DNA from: an uncultured Lachnospiraceae bacterium
Lineage (GTDB): Bacteria; Bacillota; Clostridia; Lachnospirales; Lachnospiraceae
DNA: 7,663 nucleotides
Reading direction: 5' to 3'
NCBI GenBank assembly: GCA_947653315.1
Contig: CANTGP010000136.1
Coordinates: 1-7,663, forward strand
The translations under genes and the position numbers were made by a program. How positions within the stretch are numbered: position 1 is the first letter of the stretch; each line of letters begins with the position of its first letter. Shown here piece by piece: positions 1 through 7,166 of this stretch. The notes under the pieces are model-generated. The model searched no databases. It worked only from the letters and a program-made list of their open reading frames with translations, and had not been told where the DNA came from.

Positions 1-4
1 GCGC

Positions 5-47
5 CGGGCACCCGCCAGCTCCGCTGGCATCTTCCTTGGGGTGCCCG
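5..47. repeat. GC-rich nested inverted repeat beyond the operon terminator
   Basis: Bases 5-13 (CGGGCACCC) pair perfectly with 39-47 (GGGTGCCCG). Inside them, 14-19 (GCCAGC) pairs with 23-28 (GCTGGC) around a 3-base loop, leaving 29-38 as a one-sided 10-base bulge. The result is a 9 bp plus 6 bp bulged stem. There is no T-tract after it on either strand, so it does not look like a simple terminator. It could be a palindromic intergenic repeat, or the edge of a structured RNA or of a convergent gene's 3' end outside the window. The structure is seen directly; the function is unknown. Confidence 0.5.
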
Positions 48-54
48 TGTGCAT

Positions 55-101
55 AAAAAGGGGACTGTGCCGTCCTCCCAAAACCTGACTGCACAGCCCC
101 C
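55..101 (-). terminator. Rho-independent terminator of the mannoside operon
   Basis: On the minus strand, 16 bases after the stop codon of the last GH130 gene, arm 101-91 pairs with arm 70-60. This gives an 11 bp stem of ten Watson-Crick pairs and one G-U pair, with GGGG at its base. The loop is 20 bases, and inside it 72-74 can pair with 87-89. A run of five T (59-55) follows the stem directly. Position, orientation and T-tract fit an intrinsic terminator ending the operon. No comparable hairpin plus T-tract occurs between the upstream genes. Confidence 0.85.
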
Positions 102-116
102 ATTCCCTTTACGAAA

Positions 117-1139
117 TTATCTCCTGCCAATCTCCGTATCCGAAGCCGTCACCACGCTATGCTCTTTGATATATGCCACAATATCTTCCAACTGTGTGAA
201 AGCAAGTCCCACATAACTGTCCGCCGCACCATAGTAAACCGCAATCTTTCCGCTCTCGGAATCATGGATGGTAGCGCAGGGGAAGCATACGTTCGGAACA
301 AATCCCCTTTCCTCATACCATTCTTCCGGGGTCAGGAGGAAATTCTCACACCTGTATTTTACGATGGACGGGTTATCGATATCGAGAATCGCTCCGCCGA
401 TGGAATAAACATAACCGTTGCAGGTTCCGCTCACGCCATGGTAGAACAGAAGCCATCCTTCCGTCGTTTCGATAGGAGCCGCGCCGCCGCCGATTTTTAA
501 GGACTCCCACCACTCATTTCCTTTGCCCATGACATGCCTGTGCTTGCCCCAGTATACCAAATCCGGGCTTTCGCTTACGAACACATCCCCGAACGGCGTA
601 TGTCCGCTGTCGCTGGGACGGCTTAACATCATGAAGTTGCCGTTAATCTTCCTGGGGAACAGCACCGCGTTCCTGTTAAACGGAAGGAACGGGTTCTCCA
701 GCCTGACAAACGTTTTAAAATCCGTCGTCTTCGCCATTCCGATTGCCGCGCCGTAAAAATCCTGGCACCAAATGATATAATAAGTATCTTCCACTTTCAC
801 CAAACGGGGGTCATAAGCGTATACCGGCATAAAAGGCTTGCCTTCCTCGTCCACGAAAGGAATCTTCTCCTCGTCAAACTCCCAATGGATGGCGTCCTTG
901 CTCCTTCCCATGTAAATATAGGGAATCCCGTTCACCTGCTCGCCGCGGAACACGCCGATAAATTCATCGCCGTAAGGCATTACCGCACTGTTGAATATTC
1001 TTGCCACACCCTTTACCGGATTCCTTCCGATAATCGGGTTTTCACTGTATCTCCAAATCGGAGCGTCTTTGAGTCCTTCCGGCCTTTCCTGCCAAGGCAC
1101 GTTTTTTACCGGAGCGCTGATCATTTTTACATTACCCAT
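117..1139 (-). CDS. GH130 beta-1,4-manno-oligosaccharide phosphorylase (RaMP2-like, probable subfamily 2)
   Basis: Predicted 340-residue cytoplasmic inverting phosphorylase. It would take mannose from the non-reducing end of beta-1,4-manno-oligosaccharides with phosphate, giving alpha-mannose 1-phosphate and a shortened chain. The sequence has the GH130 five-bladed propeller layout: ARIFNSAV (46-53), a YAYDPRL motif whose Asp110 matches the single catalytic Asp of the family, and FNRNAVLFP (Arg156), LSRP (Arg174), SLKIGGGAAP (Lys215) and FYHG (His234) as likely phosphate and sugar contacts. There is no signal peptide. The length fits subfamily 2 and it lacks the N-terminal helical extension of the upstream GH130. 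The chosen ATG has a purine-rich AAAGGG about 9 bases upstream; Met6 is a weaker alternative start. It is the last gene, directly before the terminator. Exact substrate (mannan oligomers, N-glycan core mannose or another mannoside) is inferred from the neighbours; subfamily members with other linkages exist. Confidence 0.85.
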   Translation of the reverse strand: MGNVKMISAPVKNVPWQERPEGLKDAPIWRYSENPIIGRNPVKGVARIFNSAVMPYGDEFIGVFRGEQVNGIPYIYMGRSKDAIHWEFDEEKIPFVDEEGKPFMPVYAYDPRLVKVEDTYYIIWCQDFYGAAIGMAKTTDFKTFVRLENPFLPFNRNAVLFPRKINGNFMMLSRPSDSGHTPFGDVFVSESPDLVYWGKHRHVMGKGNEWWESLKIGGGAAPIETTEGWLLFYHGVSGTCNGYVYSIGGAILDIDNPSIVKYRCENFLLTPEEWYEERGFVPNVCFPCATIHDSESGKIAVYYGAADSYVGLAFTQLEDIVAYIKEHSVVTASDTEIGRR

Positions 1140-1295
1140 TTTTCTGTACCCTTTCCCTTTCCTGCTTTCATGTTTTGTTTTTGGTTTTTTCCCTTAATTT
1201 TCAGTGTTTGCTTCCTTTTTTGATTCTGCTTTTCATTAATTTTTTAATTCTTTCTTCATTCCGCTTCATTCCGCTTCATTCGGCTTTATTCCGCA
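1140..1295 (-). other. Purine-rich intergenic spacer between the two GH130 genes
   Basis: This 156-base spacer is almost all A and G on the transcribed minus strand, apart from scattered T. It has no hairpin with a T-tract, so transcription probably reads through. The half next to the upstream stop codon is a 10-bp tandem repeat, described separately. The other end carries the ribosome site of the last gene. I see no convincing -10/-35 pair. It is the longest spacer among the enzyme genes, whose other junction overlaps. Confidence 0.5.
1254..1295. repeat. 10-bp tandem repeat just after a GH130 stop codon
   Basis: The plus strand reads CCGCTTCATT twice exactly (1261-1270 and 1271-1280). A partial copy CTTCATT precedes it (1254-1260), a diverged copy CGGCTTTATT follows (1281-1290), and CCGCATTAAT comes next (1291-1300). 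The last of these contains the TAA stop codon of the upstream gene (1296-1298). The unit is not a multiple of three, so copy-number change would not keep a reading frame. It lies outside the coding sequence, so slippage would be tolerated. Confidence 0.8.
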
Positions 1296-2480
1296 TTAAT
1301 TTTTACCCAAAAACTCCAGGTTCTTACGGATTAAATCACATCTCTGTGCCACGCACTCCACGGAACGCAGCGGATCCGCAGGCGTATGGAACACATAATC
1401 CAGCAGCTTCTCCACCGTCGTCGCCGCCACATGCATCCTCGTATCGCTGGACGCATAGTAAATCAGCACTTCCCCGTTGTCTTTTGCAATCGCCCCGTTG
1501 GTAAATACCACGTTGGACACATCGCCCACGCGTTCCCATCCCCTGGGACCGATCAACATGCCGGACGGCTCCGCAATAACCTTGGAAGGATCTTTTAAGT
1601 CGGTGGCAAAAGCATAAATCACGTACCTGAGCCCTGCTGCCGTATTGCGCACGCCATGGGCGATATGAATCCATCCCTTTTCCGTCTTAATGGGTACCGC
1701 GCCGGCGCCGTTCTTGGCTTCCGTAATCGTATGGTACTTCCTTATGCTGGTCATCTTCTCCTCGTCCACCACCGCATGGGTAATGTCCTCACACAGCCCG
1801 AAGCCGATGCCGCCGCCCGATCCGGTTTCGATAAAATCATCCATGGGCCTTGTGTAAAACGCATACTTCCCGTCCACGAATTCCGGGTGGAGCACCACGT
1901 TCCTCTGCTGGGGGGATTTTAACGTCACCAGGTTATCCAGTCTTTCCCAATTCTTCAAATCCTTCGTCCGGACGATTCCCGCCGCAGCCACCGCCGCGGA
2001 CAAATCGTTCACCGTAGTATCCTTGCTTTCGGAGCAGAACACGCCGTAAATATAACCGTCTTCGTGCTTCGTCAGGCGCATGTCATAGACGTTGGTTTCT
2101 TCCGGACAGGTGTCCGGCAGGAGAATCGGATAATCCCAAAAACGGAAACCGTCGATACCGTTATCGCTCTCCGCCACGCCGAAGAAGGATTTCCTGTCAT
2201 CCCCTTCGATACGGGCAACCAAATAATATTTTCCGTTTAATTCAATGGCTCCCGAATTCATCACCGCATTAATGCCCAGCCGTTTCATGAAATAAGGATT
2301 TGTCTCAGGGTTTAAATCGTACTGCCAGGTTAACGGAATATGTTCCCTCGTCAGCACGGGATATTTATACCGGTCGTAAACACCGTTGTAAAAATCCCCG
2401 TCCACCTCATTTTTACGGTTTACCAGCGCTTCGTATTTCTCAAGTTCCTCATAATATTTTTTATGCAAATTCCGGGACAT
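1296..2480 (-). CDS. GH130 4-O-beta-D-mannosyl-D-glucose phosphorylase (subfamily 1)
   Basis: Predicted 394-residue cytoplasmic phosphorylase that splits beta-1,4-mannosyl-glucose with phosphate into alpha-mannose 1-phosphate and glucose. The length fits GH130 subfamily 1 (about 390 residues). An N-terminal charged helical segment (about 1-35) is typical of this subfamily and is thought to serve oligomer assembly. Visible motifs are [12 protein letters not shown] (68-79), ARIEG (89-93), KSFFGVAES and [14 protein letters not shown]. Asp133 in the last is the expected catalytic acid. QQRNVVLHP (Arg193), YTRP (Arg211), Lys256 and IAHG (His275) are likely phosphate and sugar contacts. The ATG lies inside the last codons of the epimerase gene, a 20-base overlap, with AAGGAGGAG as ribosome site. 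That suggests translational coupling to the enzyme that makes its substrate. The start is well supported. Confidence 0.92.
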   Translation of the reverse strand: MSRNLHKKYYEELEKYEALVNRKNEVDGDFYNGVYDRYKYPVLTREHIPLTWQYDLNPETNPYFMKRLGINAVMNSGAIELNGKYYLVARIEGDDRKSFFGVAESDNGIDGFRFWDYPILLPDTCPEETNVYDMRLTKHEDGYIYGVFCSESKDTTVNDLSAAVAAAGIVRTKDLKNWERLDNLVTLKSPQQRNVVLHPEFVDGKYAFYTRPMDDFIETGSGGGIGFGLCEDITHAVVDEEKMTSIRKYHTITEAKNGAGAVPIKTEKGWIHIAHGVRNTAAGLRYVIYAFATDLKDPSKVIAEPSGMLIGPRGWERVGDVSNVVFTNGAIAKDNGEVLIYYASSDTRMHVAATTVEKLLDYVFHTPADPLRSVECVAQRCDLIRKNLEFLGKN

Positions 2481-3645
2481 TCTCGCTCCTCCTTATCACC
2501 TCAAAGCACATCCTGCCATTATGGTACGGGCATTTCCACGGTTCCACAATGGGTTCTTCCCCGATGGGCTTTCCTTCCTTATCCACTTTCCAGTACCACT
2601 CGCTTCCGTCTCGTTGATCCACCACATACTCTTTAATAAACTCCCATACGCTTTTTGCCGCATCCAGGTACTCCGTTTTGGAAGAATCCTTTTCATACCC
2701 GTTTAAGAATCCCACCACGGTTTCCGCCTGTACCCACCAAATACGGGTCTCGTCTACCACGCCCTTTTCGCACTCGTTGGCAAGGGAATGGCCGTCAAAC
2801 GCCGTTTTGTATATTTGGGCGGTTAAATCTTTTGTTACCGGACGCAGTTTCCGCGTATATCCCTCATCATTCAGGACTTCCAGCGCCCTGTCCACCAGCC
2901 ATGCCGTCTCGATATCGTGGCCGTAGGAATGCAAATCCAGGATTGTATTCATCTGTGCATCAAAGAACACTTCCTGCCGGTGCAGGGGGGGATTGTATAC
3001 CTTGTCGGCAAAGGTATCCAAAATCCACTTTAACCTCTCCCCCACCCGGGCATCCCCGCTCACACGGTAAAGCTCCGTATAGGCTTCCAGTACATGCAGG
3101 AGCGTGTTCATCGTCTTATCCGCAATCACGCCGTTTTCGGAAAGTTTATCGTTCTCAATTTCCTCAAAAGCGCGGCTGAAGCATTCCAAATACCCTACTT
3201 CGTCCGTACATTTTTCCTCGATGATGCGGAACAATTCAAACGCCATATCCAGCGCTTCCTTATCCCCGCCCGCGTCATAATAGGAAGAAAGGGCGTAAAT
3301 GGCAAATGCCTGGTTGTACGTATGCTTAATCGTCTCCTCCGGTTCCCCGTCGTAACGGATGGACCAGTAAATCCCGCCGTATTTTTTATCCATGCAGTAT
3401 TTCTTCATGAACTCAAAGCCGTGCCTTGCATCCTCCAGCAGCTTTTCCTCTTTCAGTATCTTATAGGCATTGGAAAAAAACCACAATATCCTGCTGTTTA
3501 AGATACAACCCTTTACCGCCTTTTCGTCCACTTTCAGGTCATATCCGACCCAGCCGTAGTAACCGCCTTCGGAATTGTCCTTAAGCCCTTCCCAAAAAGG
3601 TATAATCACGTTTTCCAGATGTTCCCGCATTTCTCCTGCTAACAT
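2461..3645 (-). CDS. Cellobiose 2-epimerase family enzyme (AGE superfamily), acting on mannobiose by context
   Basis: Predicted 394-residue (alpha/alpha)6-barrel epimerase that inverts C2 of the reducing-end sugar of beta-1,4-disaccharides. Here it probably turns mannobiose into mannosyl-glucose for the next gene's product. Residue positions run almost in register with my recollection of the Ruminococcus albus enzyme: [14 protein letters not shown] (Arg52), His184, [13 protein letters not shown] (His243, Glu246), RIWWVQAE (Trp303/Trp304) and [17 protein letters not shown] (His375). The two histidines are the general acid/base pair of the family. There is no signal peptide, so it is cytoplasmic. 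The ATG has GGAAGGAG five bases upstream; Met6 is an unlikely start. It sits 37 bases after the second permease and overlaps the GH130 gene. N-acylglucosamine 2-epimerase is the broader family name, but the WKCPYHNGR end and the neighbours favour cellobiose 2-epimerase. Confidence 0.92.
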   Translation of the reverse strand: MLAGEMREHLENVIIPFWEGLKDNSEGGYYGWVGYDLKVDEKAVKGCILNSRILWFFSNAYKILKEEKLLEDARHGFEFMKKYCMDKKYGGIYWSIRYDGEPEETIKHTYNQAFAIYALSSYYDAGGDKEALDMAFELFRIIEEKCTDEVGYLECFSRAFEEIENDKLSENGVIADKTMNTLLHVLEAYTELYRVSGDARVGERLKWILDTFADKVYNPPLHRQEVFFDAQMNTILDLHSYGHDIETAWLVDRALEVLNDEGYTRKLRPVTKDLTAQIYKTAFDGHSLANECEKGVVDETRIWWVQAETVVGFLNGYEKDSSKTEYLDAAKSVWEFIKEYVVDQRDGSEWYWKVDKEGKPIGEEPIVEPWKCPYHNGRMCFEVIRRSENVPEFA

Positions 3646-3682
3646 AATAACTCCTTCCTATCCCGGCTTCCTAAGCCTAACC

Positions 3683-4531
3683 TTATCCTTTTACGGCGCC
3701 TGCGGCAAGACCGCTGTAAATCTGTTTCTGGCAGAGAATGAAAATCAGCAGAGCCGGCAGAAGCGAAATGATAACCCCCGCACAAATCAGGTTGTACTGG
3801 CTTCCCAGCGGTCCCGTAAAGGTGAATAGGGAAGTCGCCACGGTTCCCAGCTTCGTCTTATCCTGCAGATATAACTGCGCCATGTAGTATTCGTTATAAG
3901 TTCCGACACCCTTTAAAATCATGGACGTTACGATTGCCGGCTTTAACAGCGGGAGAAGTATCTTCCCGTAAATCGTAAAGTAAGAAGCGCCGTCCACAAT
4001 CGCGGATTCATCCAAAGAGACCGGAATGTTCTCAAAGAACTGGATGAAGATGTAAATGGATATGACATCCGTTCCCATCATCAATATAATATATCCGTAC
4101 AGGTGGTTAATAAATCCCAGTGCATTCATAATGGAGTATACCGATACCTGCATCGCAACGCCCGGAAGCAGTGTGGCAAAAAGGAACAGGTTACGGATCA
4201 ATCCGTTACCGGGAAATTCAAAACGGTTCAGGATATACGCAAGCTGCGTCCCGATTATGATGGAACCTGCCAGCACGCATACCAGCACGATTCCGGAGTT
4301 CAAAAATCCCCGCCCCATGTTTGCCCTTTGGAACGCCTCCACGAAGTTGGAGAAATTCAGCCAGCTTTCCGGAAGTGTCATAACATTGGTACTCTGGTAT
4401 TCCTCCGCCGTCTTAAACGCCGTAATCACGCAGGATACCACCGGCAGAATGGCGATGAAGGAAAAAAACACCAAGGAAAAATATTTTAAGAATGTCAACA
4501 ACCCACTTTTAATTTTACCAAATGCTGTCAT
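3683..4531 (-). CDS. ABC sugar transporter permease, MalG type
   Basis: Predicted 282-residue inner membrane subunit of a CUT1-type carbohydrate importer. Hydrophobic segments lie at about 14-38, 77-101, 112-134, 141-166, 195-215 and 246-270, giving six spans. The cytoplasmic coupling loop is SLDESAIVDGASYFTIYGKILLP (172-194), an EAA-type motif read here as ESA, with Gly181 and the conserved LP. The protein ends QIYSGLAAGAVKG, the usual tail of MalG-type subunits. The start codon is one base after the stop of the partner permease, with AAAGGGG inside that gene's 3' end, so the two are probably translated in a coupled way. It would pair with the upstream permease and import manno-oligosaccharides delivered by the lipoprotein. 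Substrate is inferred from the operon. Confidence 0.93.
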   Translation of the reverse strand: MTAFGKIKSGLLTFLKYFSLVFFSFIAILPVVSCVITAFKTAEEYQSTNVMTLPESWLNFSNFVEAFQRANMGRGFLNSGIVLVCVLAGSIIIGTQLAYILNRFEFPGNGLIRNLFLFATLLPGVAMQVSVYSIMNALGFINHLYGYIILMMGTDVISIYIFIQFFENIPVSLDESAIVDGASYFTIYGKILLPLLKPAIVTSMILKGVGTYNEYYMAQLYLQDKTKLGTVATSLFTFTGPLGSQYNLICAGVIISLLPALLIFILCQKQIYSGLAAGAVKG

Positions 4532-4532
4532 A

Positions 4533-5549
4533 TTACTTCAACCCCTTTCTTGCCCTGTATCTTGCCAACTGCTTCTCACGTTTGATACCTGCGTTTTTAT
4601 TCTCGTCTTCCGCATCCTTAAACACATACTTGAAGAACAATTTCTGCAAAATAGTCGCCGCAAAAATAATCATTAACAGTACGATTGCCATCGCCGATGC
4701 CAAGCCTACCTTTTGGCTTACATGGGCAATTTCGTTCATGATAACGAAATAAGTTCCCGTTCCGGCGCCGCCGTTCGTAATAACGTAAGGAGGCTCGAAT
4801 GCGCTGAGCGATCCGGTAATGGAAAGAATCACGTTCAGGGTAACAATCGTTTTGATACTCGGCAGGATAATGTAGATAAACTGGTGGAATTTATTCGCAC
4901 CGTCCAAATCCGCCGCTTCATACAAATCCGCGTCCACGGACATAATCGCACCGATGAACAATACCATGTTCTGTCCGAAATAACGCCATACACTCGTTGC
5001 CACCAAAGATATATTGTTAATCCGCTGGTCCCTCAGCCAGTACGGAAGGTTATCCAATTCAAAACCGCACCACTGCAATACCGTATCCAAAACAAATCCC
5101 CTTGTATAAAAGAACTTAAAGATAAAACCGATGGCAATACCGCTGATTAAGTAAGGGAAAAACATGAATCCCTTGAAGATATTGCCGCCCTTTACCTTGA
5201 AGCTGAGCATGGTCGCAAGGTATAAGGCAAGGACAAGCTGCAGCAAAGCGCCTCCTATGTAGTAAAGGCTGAGCTTTAAGGCGCCAAAGCAGTCATCCCT
5301 TTTGAAAACCTGTATGTAATTATCCAATCCGACAAATTTTTTCGGTCCGATGTATTTCATCCGGTAAAAACTGAACCGGAACATCTCGCCAAACGGTAAA
5401 TACGTAAACGTGAAAAGCAGCAGCAGCGGAATGAACATAAATGCCACAATGATGATCGATCTCTGACCCTTCCTGCTTTTCGCCCACTTTACCAGATTGA
5501 ACGGTTCCTTTTGTTTCGGCTGTGTTGTTTGGTTTGTAGTTGCCGCCAT
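4533..5549 (-). CDS. ABC sugar transporter permease, MalF/UgpA type
   Basis: Predicted 338-residue inner membrane partner of the MalG-type permease. An N-terminal hydrophilic stretch (about 1-28, Gln/Thr/Lys rich) comes before six hydrophobic segments, the first at about 30-52. The EAA loop reads DLYEAADLDGANKFHQFIYI followed by ILP, with EAA at 211-213 and Gly217. The C-terminus is a basic, charged tail after the last span. The open frame extends upstream to a GTG at 5570, but that GTG lies upstream of a perfect AAAGGAGG (5557-5564), which sits seven bases before the ATG at 5549. I therefore place the start at ATG 5549, beginning MAATTNQ. No ATPase gene accompanies the two permeases. This is common for CUT1 systems in Firmicutes, which share an MsiK-like ATPase encoded elsewhere. 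Confidence 0.93.
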   Translation of the reverse strand: MAATTNQTTQPKQKEPFNLVKWAKSRKGQRSIIIVAFMFIPLLLLFTFTYLPFGEMFRFSFYRMKYIGPKKFVGLDNYIQVFKRDDCFGALKLSLYYIGGALLQLVLALYLATMLSFKVKGGNIFKGFMFFPYLISGIAIGFIFKFFYTRGFVLDTVLQWCGFELDNLPYWLRDQRINNISLVATSVWRYFGQNMVLFIGAIMSVDADLYEAADLDGANKFHQFIYIILPSIKTIVTLNVILSITGSLSAFEPPYVITNGGAGTGTYFVIMNEIAHVSQKVGLASAMAIVLLMIIFAATILQKLFFKYVFKDAEDENKNAGIKREKQLARYRARKGLK

Positions 5550-5556
5550 ACCCTTT

Positions 5557-5564
5557 CCTCCTTT
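5557..5564 (-). promoter_or_regulatory. Ribosome binding site that fixes the MalF-type permease start
   Basis: AAAGGAGG on the minus strand is a full anti-Shine-Dalgarno match with a seven-base spacer to ATG 5549. This is the same motif and spacing as in front of the binding-protein gene (7174-7181). It decides against the in-frame GTG at 5570, whose use would place the Shine-Dalgarno inside the coding sequence. Confidence 0.85.
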
Positions 5565-5591
5565 TTTCACCAGTCCCCCGCTTCCGTTTTC

Positions 5592-5614
5592 CCATGCGGG
5601 GCCCCCGCTTATGG
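5592..5614 (-). other. GC-rich hairpin before the permease gene
   Basis: CCAT (5592-5595) pairs with ATGG (5611-5614), and GCGGG (5596-5600) pairs with CCCGC (5604-5608), with a 2-base bulge and a 3-base loop. The AAGCGGGGG part (5602-5610, minus strand) recurs at 5575-5583, so alternative pairings are possible near the permease ribosome site. There is no T-tract. It may act with the neighbouring stem-loop to protect the upstream mRNA or slow readthrough. The pairing is seen; the role is inferred. Confidence 0.45.
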
Positions 5615-5620
5615 AATGTC

Positions 5621-5648
5621 AGAGCCAAGGAGAATGCCCCTTGGCTCT
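5621..5648 (-). other. Stem-loop between binding-protein and permease genes
   Basis: A perfect 10 bp inverted repeat, AGAGCCAAGG (5621-5630) and CCTTGGCTCT (5639-5648), has an 8-base loop. It lies 42 bases after the stop codon of the binding-protein gene on the transcribed strand and is not followed by T residues. Strong hairpins at this position in sugar ABC operons are known to stabilise the 5' mRNA segment or partly stop transcription, which keeps the binding protein in excess over the membrane parts. That role is inferred here from position. Confidence 0.65.
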
Positions 5649-5690
5649 ATGCAGTTCCTTATGTTCATTCACTTCATCCGGTCTTTCCGG

Positions 5691-7166
5691 TTATTTTACT
5701 TCCACGCCTACTACTTCCTGTGCGTCGGACCATCTCTGGTTCCAGTCAGCCATGATGTCGTCGAAAGTCATGTCGCCGTTGGATGCGTGCTCGATAATCT
5801 GCTGGATCTTGCTGTCACCGCCTGCATTGATGTTGATTTCGGATTCTGCGTTCAGTTCGTTCAGGAAATCTTCTTCCCCTGCCAAAGCCGGTTCGTCAGC
5901 CACGAAATCAATGCCTTCAAATGCGGAGTACAAATCAGGATATTCGCCGTTTACGTCGATGGGAACGCCGCCTTCATTGAAGCTGAACCCGGATTTTTCG
6001 GTCATCCATTTTACGAATACCATTGCTGCCGCTTTGTTGTCGTCGGAAGCGTTTACGTTAATACCATAGTTGTAGTCGGGGCCTGCAGATGCGTACTGTT
6101 TGCCGCCTACGGTAATCGGGAAGGACATATATCCGATATCGTCGCCGTGGTCGCCCGCTTCCACCATCTGGGAGAATGCCCAGGAGCCTAATACCATACA
6201 TCCGATTTCGCCGTTGTTAATCTGGCCTTTGCAGCCTTCCCAGTCGGTCGTCATGTAATCGTCTTCGGTCAGGCCGTTTGCAACCGCATCATAGAGAATC
6301 TTATATACCGCATATGCATGTGTTCCGTCACCGTAATCCTTGAAAGGATCTTTTGCGTGAAGGAGTTCCTGGTTCATGTACTTCGCGGAACCCGTTGCGG
6401 AACCGCCGATGTAAGCATCCCATGCGCCCATGGTCCAGCCTGCCGCGTAGTTGGTATAGAGCGGAATTGCATCCGTATTGTCCTTGATTGCCTGTAATGC
6501 TGCGATAAACTCATCGGGAGTCTTGGGAATAGCCGTTACGCCCGCTGCCTCGAATACTGCCTTGTTGTATACGATACCCTGTGCGTTACCCGTTGTAGCC
6601 ACGCCGTAAACGATGTCATCGTACATCCAGTTATTTGCAAACCTTACTACGGAATCCATTTCACTCAAAGTGCCGAAAGGTGTGAAGTATTCGCTAAGAA
6701 GGTTCTTGTCAACCGTAGGAATCATCATGATGTCGCCCCAGTCGCCTGCGGAAAGACGTAAAAGCGCATCGTCCGCATAATTCGTAATACCTTCCACTTC
6801 AACCGTAATGTTCGGGTACATTTCATTGAATGCCGCAATGTAATCGGCGATTGCTCCGCTTTCGATTAAGTCCGTCCTGTGGGTTAACCATTTAATGCTT
6901 GTGGTAATGTCCGTATAGCTCTCACCGAGAACGATATCCGTATATTTCAATTCACCGGTGGAAGCGGTATCTGCCGGAGCCGTCTCTGCAGGCGCCGTAT
7001 CCGTTGTCTCTGCCGCATTATCTGCCGGAGCCGTTTCCGTCGTATTCGTTGTCTCTGCCGCCGTATCCGCAGGAGCCGGTGTGTCCGCGTTACCGCCGCC
7101 GCATCCCACTACGGAGAGAGCCATAACTGCTGCGAGACTGAGTCCTAAAACTTTTTTCAGTTTCAT
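5691..7166 (-). CDS. Extracellular sugar-binding lipoprotein of the ABC importer (SBP family 1)
   Basis: Predicted 491-residue solute-binding protein anchored outside the membrane. Residues 1-21 are a signal peptide (MKLKKVLG followed by a hydrophobic core) ending in SVVG before Cys22, the lipidated residue of a Gram-positive lipobox. Residues 23-73 are a low-complexity Ala/Thr/Glu/Asp/Pro linker with repeated ETAPAD units that would hold the domain off the membrane. The binding domain (about 75-491) shows family-1 features: FNEMYPNITVEVE (113-125), LSAGDWGDIMMIP (138-150), GIVYNKAVFEAAGV (197-210), and GEIGCMVLGSWA (319-330). Several Trp and Tyr residues (Trp244, Trp249, Tyr365, Tyr367) could stack on sugar rings. 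AAAGGAGG lies seven bases before the ATG. It is first in the operon, so probably the most expressed. Manno-oligosaccharide specificity is inferred only from the enzyme genes downstream. Confidence 0.93.
   Translation of the reverse strand: MKLKKVLGLSLAAVMALSVVGCGGGNADTPAPADTAAETTNTTETAPADNAAETTDTAPAETAPADTASTGELKYTDIVLGESYTDITTSIKWLTHRTDLIESGAIADYIAAFNEMYPNITVEVEGITNYADDALLRLSAGDWGDIMMIPTVDKNLLSEYFTPFGTLSEMDSVVRFANNWMYDDIVYGVATTGNAQGIVYNKAVFEAAGVTAIPKTPDEFIAALQAIKDNTDAIPLYTNYAAGWTMGAWDAYIGGSATGSAKYMNQELLHAKDPFKDYGDGTHAYAVYKILYDAVANGLTEDDYMTTDWEGCKGQINNGEIGCMVLGSWAFSQMVEAGDHGDDIGYMSFPITVGGKQYASAGPDYNYGINVNASDDNKAAAMVFVKWMTEKSGFSFNEGGVPIDVNGEYPDLYSAFEGIDFVADEPALAGEEDFLNELNAESEININAGGDSKIQQIIEHASNGDMTFDDIMADWNQRWSDAQEVVGVEVK
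6968..7034 (-). repeat. Imprecise internal repeat in the lipoprotein linker
   Basis: A 16-base block on the plus strand, TATCTGCCGGAGCCGT, occurs at 6968-6983 and again exactly at 7019-7034, 51 bases apart (17 codons). A nearby block containing CGTTGTCTCTGCCGC recurs at 45-base spacing (from 7002 and 7047). Both encode the ETAPAD-type acidic Ala/Thr/Pro linker after the lipid anchor. All spacings are multiples of three, so gain or loss of units would only change linker length. Confidence 0.7.

Noticed and set aside
4056..4676. Plus-strand open frame of 206 codons opposite the two permeases
   Set aside because: Antisense to conserved membrane domains with EAA motifs, no ribosome site, no family features.
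5678..5690. CCGG-TCTTT-CCGG hairpin right after the lipoprotein stop
   Set aside because: Only four pairs and CCGG is self-complementary; not distinguishable from chance.
5511..6191. Long plus-strand open frame (226 codons) opposite the lipoprotein and permease start
   Set aside because: It is antisense to two well-recognised genes, crosses their spacer and shows no recognisable domain; it is a by-product of their codon use.
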